Source: Bacteroidales bacterium
GTDB lineage: Bacteria; Bacteroidota; Bacteroidia; Bacteroidales; F082
NCBI GenBank assembly: GCA_016281295.1
Contig: JAEEII010000172.1
Location: 1-10,364, forward strand
DNA length: 10,364 nucleotides
Reading direction: 5' to 3'
How positions within the stretch are numbered: position 1 is the first letter of the stretch; each line of letters begins with the position of its first letter. The position numbers and the translations under genes were made by a program. The notes beneath the pieces were generated by a model that was not told where the DNA came from, ran no database searches, and saw nothing but the letters and a program-made list of their open reading frames with translations. Shown one piece after another: positions 6,414 to 10,364 of the stretch.

Positions 6414-6743
6414 ATGAAAACGATAAGACCCAGAACTCAAGCTCAAGGAGCCCGGCGAGTTGTACCACAGGAAGATGTGGTTTACGAGAAGATGCTTATG
6501 GACGCAGACATCCTAAACTACACACACGTAGCCGATGGCATCACCATTTCCGTTACTCAAAGCGGAATCATGAATACACCCTACACGGTGGACATCACCT
6601 GTGGCGCCCTCACGTTTACACAATCTATCGCCACCTACCATGAGTTCCAGTCCCTTGTTAATATGGGACTTGGTTACTTCCTCGGTGTGTTCGATGACAT
6701 GAACGGCACGTTGCCGGAGGATATGCTCAGCAAGGAAGATTAG
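6414..6743 (+). CDS. Small protein of unknown function, first gene of the replication operon
   Basis: 109 aa from the ATG at 6414. Not recognised. It has a basic N-terminal tail (MKTIRPRTQAQGARR) and then a predicted mixed alpha/beta body with strands around GITISVTQ and PYTVDITCGALTFTQ, and a hydrophobic helix LVNMGLGYFLGVFDDM; the C-terminus is acidic. There is no membrane segment or catalytic motif. An upstream in-frame ATG at 6336 would add 26 residues, but these look like random translation and include the probable promoter, so the shorter form is preferred. The stop is 7 nt from the next gene, so it is cotranscribed with it. A role in replication or its control is suggested only by position. 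Confidence 0.65.
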   Translation: MKTIRPRTQAQGARRVVPQEDVVYEKMLMDADILNYTHVADGITISVTQSGIMNTPYTVDITCGALTFTQSIATYHEFQSLVNMGLGYFLGVFDDMNGTLPEDMLSKED

Positions 6744-6750
6744 CTAAAAT

Positions 6751-7191
6751 ATGGCAGGTGTACGGAAATCATACTTGACCGGTGGGCACTTCGTGGAAAT
6801 GCCCATTGTACTCCAGGTGCTATTATCGCCTTCGGAGCTAATGGTTCTGAACACCATCATTCACTTTTCAGACTTAAAGGAAACAGACTTAAAGAAACCG
6901 TTTATTAGTGTCTCGATGTTCACTGCTTTCACCGGAAGGGACAGAAAGACAGTCAGGAAAGCTCTCACCACCCTTGAGCATTTTGGAATCATCAAAAGGG
7001 GTAAAACTGGCCGGGACGGAACACACTATGAGCCCCAAAACCCCAGAATAACACAGCTTGTCGGAACATTAAACAAGGAACACAATATGATAAACCGTCT
7101 GATTCGTGCAGATATACTTCGGGGGGAAGGATATGCAATCCATTCGGGTGTTATCAAAGAGTTAACAGAAAGACAGAGCAACAACGAATAA
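6751..7191 (+). CDS. Winged helix-turn-helix DNA-binding protein
   Basis: 146 aa. The region 26-95 fits a winged helix: helix LSPSELMVLNTIIHFS (25-40), then FISVSMFTAFTG (51-62) leading to the recognition helix RDRKTVRKALTTLEHFGII (63-81) and a basic wing KRGKTGRDGTHYEP (82-95). This resembles the replication-initiator/regulator HTH found at the start of plasmid and phage replication operons, where residues in the R-K-T-V helix read DNA. The C-terminal 50 residues are helical and unassigned. It begins 7 nt after the previous gene and ends 22 nt before the helicase-primase gene. It may bind the element's origin, help load the helicase, or control the operon; the context does not decide between them. 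It is short for a full Rep initiator, which usually has two winged helices. Confidence 0.72.
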   Translation: MAGVRKSYLTGGHFVEMPIVLQVLLSPSELMVLNTIIHFSDLKETDLKKPFISVSMFTAFTGRDRKTVRKALTTLEHFGIIKRGKTGRDGTHYEPQNPRITQLVGTLNKEHNMINRLIRADILRGEGYAIHSGVIKELTERQSNNE

Positions 7192-7213
7192 CCATTTTAA
7201 AATTTTTACCATT

Positions 7214-9073
7214 ATGAAAAAAATGGATTATTTCACGGGGCTACCCTCGGTTCTCCCTCAGGGATTCCTACGGGAACGCATTAAGAACCTTCTTCAACAT
7301 GGTGGACTCCCTAAGGGCTACCTTACTGGGCTCCATGAACTCGACAGTATCTGCCGATTAGATTTAGGCCGGCTACTTGTCGTGACCGGTATTCCGGGAC
7401 ACGGGAAGTCAGAATACGTAGATTTCCTTACAACTACGTTTAACAAGAAATATGGTTTGAAGACTGCATATTTCAGTCCCGAAAACTTTCCTCCTGAGCT
7501 TCACCTTGAAAAAATCATTCGGAAGTTCACATGCAAGCCATTAGAGGAGCTGACGGACGAGGAGCGAGAGAAAGCCCTTACCTATGTTCTAAACAACTTC
7601 TTTTTTTTCAACTGCTATGACATTACCAGACTATCAGAGATAATGGCAGCAGCTGAAACGACAGTTACGGAAAACAGTATCAGTATTCTTGTGATTGACC
7701 CTTACAACCGTATAGACGTAGAAGCTTCAGCAACGGACATCGAAACCCAGTATATCTCCAGGATTCTGGACGAACTCTGCCGTTTTGCCGTCAAGCACAA
7801 CATTCTTGTCATTCTTGTTGCCCATCCTCGAAAAATGGACGTTAACGGGAATGGCTTCCGAATCCCAAATGCCTATGACATTGCTGCATCAGCTAACTTT
7901 TACAACAAGGCTGATTTCGTTCAGGTTGTTCATCGAACCCGTATCGATGAGTCGCTCACAACCATTAAGGTTGACAAGGTTAAGTTCTCCAACTACGGAA
8001 CTCCGGGCAAGTGTGAGTTGGAATATGATGCTGCATCAGGCAATTACTATGTTACCTCTTTACCTTTTGATGACAACTTCAATTATGAGGACACAACTCC
8101 CAAGCCTTTTGTCTTTCCCGCCACTGACCCAGTGAAGTCCCCTTTGGATGTAATGGTTTCCTTATACTCGGGGGTAGCCGACACCGAAAGTAAAGATGTT
8201 GTATCCTTAAAGGATTTCCTGGTGACCGACAAATACAAGGATGTCGCAGCGCTTATCCGTAGTGGACGAACCCCTGAGGAACGGCACGACATTAAGGTGA
8301 ACAATAAGGTGAGCCTACCTTGCGTCACACCATCTGGACTCTTCAGCGAGCGGTCTGGCAAGAACCTTACCAAGCATTCCGGATTGCTCTGCATCGACAT
8401 AGACCTGAAGGATAACCCCGGCGGCGTAATGGATAAGGTTCCGTCGCTCCTTGCAAGTCTTCCCTACGTGGCTTACGCCAGTAAGTCCATCACTGGTGAC
8501 GGGTACTTTGCTATTGTGCCCCTTGAACACCCAACACATCATCTGGAACACTACCTTGCTATCGAGAAGGAGTTCAAGGAGGTGTATGGTATTGTTCTGG
8601 ACAAACAGTGCAAAGACGTGTCTCGGCTTCGGTTTGCCACATACGATGAAAGCCCTTATTACAACCCCAATGCGACGCCGTTTTACAAGGAATATTCGGA
8701 ACCGACAGTAGCAAAGGAGGAGAAGACTTTTACAACAACCACATCCTACGTGCCCCGCAGTTCTCGAGATACGGAATATGACGTTACCGCATCATTAGCT
8801 GACTTAGACCAGAAAATTGTTGAGGTAAAGCAGAAAGGGATTGTAGTAGCAGATGATTATCCCAACTGGCATCGGTTAGCCATGTCACTTTCCACCTTAG
8901 GCGAAGATGGACGAGAACGGTTTCACGCCATCTCGTCAACCTCAACCAAATACAACAAGGATGAGAACGACCAAGAATTCACTTATACCCTTGAACGGTA
9001 TAAAGATAACAACAAATACACCTTAAGAACTGCCCACAAGATTCTTAATGATGCTATGAAATCTCATGTATAA
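7214..9073 (+). CDS. Helicase-primase fusion: N-terminal DnaB/Twinkle-like helicase, C-terminal BT4734-type AEP primase with PriCT-2
   Basis: 619 aa. About 30-285 is a RecA-fold hexameric-helicase domain: Walker A GIPGHGKS (59-66), a Walker-B-like strand ILVIDPY (158-164, D162), and a sensor-type LVAHP (201-205, H204), then ASANFYNKADFVQVVHR (225-241) as in Twinkle and T7 gp4. About 315-490 fits the BT4734/VirE-N family, assigned to the archaeo-eukaryotic primase superfamily: CIDID (393-397, metal-binding D395 and D397), SKSITGDGYFAIV (423-435) and DVSRLRF (468-474). About 522-615 fits PriCT-2 (YPNWHRLAMSLSTLGEDGRE). The protein should unwind DNA and make primers for the element. The domain order is opposite to T7 gp4, where the primase is N-terminal. 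The start has no strong ribosome binding site; the 3' end overlaps the next gene by 8 nt. All key motifs are intact. Confidence 0.88.
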   Translation: MKKMDYFTGLPSVLPQGFLRERIKNLLQHGGLPKGYLTGLHELDSICRLDLGRLLVVTGIPGHGKSEYVDFLTTTFNKKYGLKTAYFSPENFPPELHLEKIIRKFTCKPLEELTDEEREKALTYVLNNFFFFNCYDITRLSEIMAAAETTVTENSISILVIDPYNRIDVEASATDIETQYISRILDELCRFAVKHNILVILVAHPRKMDVNGNGFRIPNAYDIAASANFYNKADFVQVVHRTRIDESLTTIKVDKVKFSNYGTPGKCELEYDAASGNYYVTSLPFDDNFNYEDTTPKPFVFPATDPVKSPLDVMVSLYSGVADTESKDVVSLKDFLVTDKYKDVAALIRSGRTPEERHDIKVNNKVSLPCVTPSGLFSERSGKNLTKHSGLLCIDIDLKDNPGGVMDKVPSLLASLPYVAYASKSITGDGYFAIVPLEHPTHHLEHYLAIEKEFKEVYGIVLDKQCKDVSRLRFATYDESPYYNPNATPFYKEYSEPTVAKEEKTFTTTTSYVPRSSRDTEYDVTASLADLDQKIVEVKQKGIVVADDYPNWHRLAMSLSTLGEDGRERFHAISSTSTKYNKDENDQEFTYTLERYKDNNKYTLRTAHKILNDAMKSHV

Positions 9074-9932
9074 CACGACTACAACGGAAGGATTCGTTCC
9101 TTCTGGGGGTGAAATGATATATCCCTCCCATCAGCTACACTTCCGCTCCTTGCGAGCAACTGAAGTGGTACTCCGTCCTGTTGACACCAGTAACGGTAAA
9201 GTAAAGCTGCTACTGTACAAGGACGCTCGTTCAGACAGACGCATCCTCGACGAAGTTGTCGGTTCGATGAACTGGCAATCGGACTACTTCGAGGAAAGAG
9301 GTTGCCTGTTCTGCAAGATTGGCATTAGAAATCCGGAGACCGATGAGTGGATTTGGAAAGCAGACACGGGTTCTGAATCCAATATCGAAGCTGAGAAAGG
9401 ACTTGCGTCAGACGCATTCAAAAGAGCCGCTTTTTCATGGGGCGTGGGAAGCGAGCTCTACACTGCACCGAACATTACCTTCCCCATCGAGGAGAAAGAC
9501 ATGTACAACAACAAGTTTACCCAGTCTTTTACCGTCAGTGAAATGACAGTGGACAATGGTGTTATTACCGGCCTGAGCGTTGTTGACAAGTGGGGGAAGC
9601 CGAGGTTTAGTTACAAGGCTGGTAAGGAGGCTCCCGCACAGGATGCAACACCAACCAAACAGGAAGTGGTAACTGTACCGGCGTCATCCAAGGTCGATGG
9701 GAAAATGGAACCCCTTGATGAAGAACTTATGTACAGAGAGCCCAATGACCAAATCACGTACTTCTGCAAGAAGAAGAAAAGTGAGCCGGGCGTGGATATG
9801 AGGCAACTCACAAACTTCCACAAGTTCTACTTAAGCCCCAGTAAGAACAACCCGGAGAAAAGCATTGCGGAGACCTTCAACAACCTCGACCCAGAAAAGC
9901 TCTGGGCGAACTGGATGAAGAAGGCAAAATAG
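9066..9932 (+). CDS. Rad52-family single-strand DNA annealing protein
   Basis: 288 aa. Residues about 18-182 match the Rad52/22-type annealing fold. The best signature is DTGSESNIEAEKGLASDAFK (100-119), followed by RAAFSWGVGSELY (120-132): the acidic strand, then the K-G-x-x-S-D-A-x-K-R-A-A helix and W-G-x-G-x-x-L-Y seen in phage and plasmid Rad52-like annealases. It would anneal complementary single strands during recombination or replication of the element. A Pro/Thr/Ser-rich linker (about 184-212) joins a charged C-terminal tail (214-288) of unknown role, ending in WANWMKKAK. The first ATG overlaps the helicase-primase stop by 8 nt; a second ATG at 9114 (M17) is preceded by GGGGGTGA, one of the few Shine-Dalgarno-like sequences here, and could be the real start. 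It is the last gene before the terminator. Confidence 0.87.
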   Translation: MYNTTTTEGFVPSGGEMIYPSHQLHFRSLRATEVVLRPVDTSNGKVKLLLYKDARSDRRILDEVVGSMNWQSDYFEERGCLFCKIGIRNPETDEWIWKADTGSESNIEAEKGLASDAFKRAAFSWGVGSELYTAPNITFPIEEKDMYNNKFTQSFTVSEMTVDNGVITGLSVVDKWGKPRFSYKAGKEAPAQDATPTKQEVVTVPASSKVDGKMEPLDEELMYREPNDQITYFCKKKKSEPGVDMRQLTNFHKFYLSPSKNNPEKSIAETFNNLDPEKLWANWMKKAK

Positions 9933-9969
9933 TTTTCTTTGTGGGCTAAGTCTATTTGGTGTTCACATG

Positions 9970-10008
9970 AAAGAACCTTGTTTTTGTGCAGGGTTCTTTT
10001 GTTTTTTT
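9970..10008 (+). terminator. Rho-independent terminator of the replication operon
   Basis: AAAGAACC (9970-9977) pairs with GGTTCTTT (9992-9999) around a 14-nt loop and runs into TTTTGTTTTTTT. It lies about 40 nt after the annealase stop. Confidence 0.85.
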
Positions 10009-10011
10009 GCT

Positions 10012-10019
10012 TAACTTTG
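10012..10019 (+). promoter_or_regulatory. -7-like element TAACTTTG at the element edge
   Basis: An exact TAnnTTTG followed by C, directly after the operon terminator and about 80 nt before the tRNA-Gly fragment. There is no TTG at the right spacing and no gene downstream, so it may be a chance match or may once have served an RNA. Confidence 0.3.
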
Positions 10020-10090
10020 CGACAAACAAGGTGGTATTTGTCACCTGTCACATTTTGATTGACTGTTATCGAGGTATTTGGGGAGGTTTC

Positions 10091-10124
10091 GGGGTTGCGA
10101 GTTCGAGTCTCGTTTTCCGCTCCA
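10091..10124 (+). tRNA. 3' fragment of tRNA-Gly (probable attachment site)
   Basis: Reading 5' to 3': T stem GCGAG (10097-10101), T loop TTCGAGT, closing strand CTCGT (10109-10113, one G-T wobble), acceptor strand TTTCCGC (10114-10120), discriminator T (10121) and CCA (10122-10124). An acceptor partner GCGGAAA with discriminator U73 is the hallmark of tRNA-Gly, and the sequence agrees with the Bacteroides tRNA-Gly form as I remember it. No GCGGAAA, D arm or anticodon arm exists in the 90 nt upstream, so this is not a working gene. Such 3' remnants mark one end of elements integrated in tRNA genes. Confidence 0.72.
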
Positions 10125-10157
10125 AAAAGCGCTTCGGAAGACCGGAGCGTTTTTTTT
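10125..10157 (+). terminator. Strong terminator directly after the tRNA-Gly fragment
   Basis: CGCTTCGG (10130-10137) pairs with CCGGAGCG (10142-10149, one T-G wobble) around AAGA, with A-run before and T8 after (10150-10157). It sits 1 nt after CCA, as expected for the native terminator of the tRNA gene, so it probably belongs to the host flank. Confidence 0.85.
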
Positions 10158-10181
10158 GTTTGTCTTTTTCGTAACGCTATT

Positions 10182-10205
10182 GAAAAAGGGCCCGTGCCCT
10201 TTTTC
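10182..10205. terminator. Perfect 10-bp hairpin, possible bidirectional terminator
   Basis: GAAAAAGGGC (10182-10191) pairs with GCCCTTTTTC (10196-10205) around CCGT. The A/T halves serve as U tracts in either direction. Confidence 0.7.
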
Positions 10206-10258
10206 TTTTCGGCTGATTGTCTTATATTTACACCGATAAATCGGAATTTATTTCCCAT

Positions 10259-10351
10259 GTCGCAGGTCAGAGTCCTTTCCGTCGCAGGTCTGTGTTTTTG
10301 GGCCGAACTGCGACGGAAATCGTGGACTCAGAGCGTATAGCGTCGCAGGTC
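10259..10351. repeat. Three copies of GTCGCAGGTC with a nested inverted repeat
   Basis: Direct copies of GTCGCAGGTC at 10259-10268, 10281-10290 and 10342-10351. The middle copy is part of a 12-bp perfect inverted repeat, TTTCCGTCGCAG (10276-10287) with CTGCGACGGAAA (10308-10319). Outside it GAGTCC (10270-10275) pairs with GGACTC (10324-10329) across a 4-nt bulge. The last copy runs into T8. Function unknown; possible structured RNA or protein-binding array at the edge of the window. Confidence 0.6.
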
Positions 10352-10364
10352 AGGTTTTTTTTGC

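Larger units (their letters stand above)
9933..10364. other. Gene-free right edge: element boundary and flanking DNA
   Basis: 432 nt without a convincing protein gene. Order: operon terminator, -7-like site, a short stretch with TGTCAC repeated in tandem (10036-10048), the tRNA-Gly 3' fragment with its terminator (10091-10157), a 10-bp perfect hairpin (10182-10205), a short CCGAT/ATCGG palindrome (10233-10244), and a repeat cluster (10259-10351). Open frames here, including one antisense across the annealase end, show no protein-like features. Confidence 0.65.

Noticed and set aside
10030..10124. A complete tRNA-Gly gene
   Set aside because: Only the T arm and acceptor 3' strand are present. 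No GCGGAAA acceptor 5' strand, D arm or GCC anticodon arm is found upstream.
9827..10258. Open minus-strand frame of 143 codons at the right edge
   Set aside because: It runs antisense through the annealase end, two terminators and the tRNA fragment; the product is low-complexity and basic.
10259..10351. CRISPR array
   Set aside because: The repeats are only 10 nt, unevenly spaced (22 and 61 nt), and there are no cas genes.

Overview
The window looks like part of a mobile genetic element integrated in a member of the Bacteroidales (Bacteroidota). The evidence is indirect but consistent. Promoter-like sites match the Bacteroidota form TAnnTTTG, one with a TTG about 17-20 nt upstream. Clear Shine-Dalgarno sequences are mostly missing. 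The primase domain belongs to the BT4734/VirE-N type typical of Bacteroides. A tRNA-Gly 3' end of Bacteroides type lies near the right edge. Species cannot be told from this window.

Left part (1-3494, minus strand): a type I restriction-modification operon transcribed leftward in the order hsdM, hsdS, a small four-helix membrane protein, hsdR. Only the first 185 residues of HsdR are inside the window. hsdM and hsdS overlap by 4 nt. The membrane-protein gene is squeezed between hsdS and hsdR and overlaps the hsdR start by 20 nt. The operon has a recognisable promoter at 3521-3548, preceded by a long perfect inverted repeat.

Middle (3495-6263, minus strand): a 353-nt structured intergenic stretch that may encode a small RNA; a 418-aa putative DNA-binding protein combining a sigma-region-4-like HTH, an RNA polymerase alpha-CTD-like helix-hairpin domain and three Myb/SANT-like repeats; a spacer holding several hairpins including a strong terminator; and a 282-aa protein of unknown function.

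Right part (6414-9932, plus strand): a compact four-gene operon, divergent from the 282-aa gene. It encodes a small unknown protein, a winged-helix protein, a 619-aa fusion of a DnaB/Twinkle-like helicase (N-terminal) with a BT4734-type AEP primase and PriCT-2 domain (C-terminal), and a Rad52-like single-strand annealing protein. Together these look like the replication and recombination module of the element. A good terminator follows.

Right edge (9933-10364): no protein gene. It holds the 3' end of a tRNA-Gly (T arm, acceptor strand, discriminator T, CCA) without its 5' half, immediately followed by a strong terminator. This is what one attachment-site junction of an element integrated into tRNA-Gly would look like, with the element to the left and host DNA to the right. 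Beyond it are a second perfect hairpin and three copies of a 10-nt repeat around a long inverted repeat. No integrase, transfer or virion gene is in the window, so the class of element (ICE, integrative plasmid, phage satellite) stays open.
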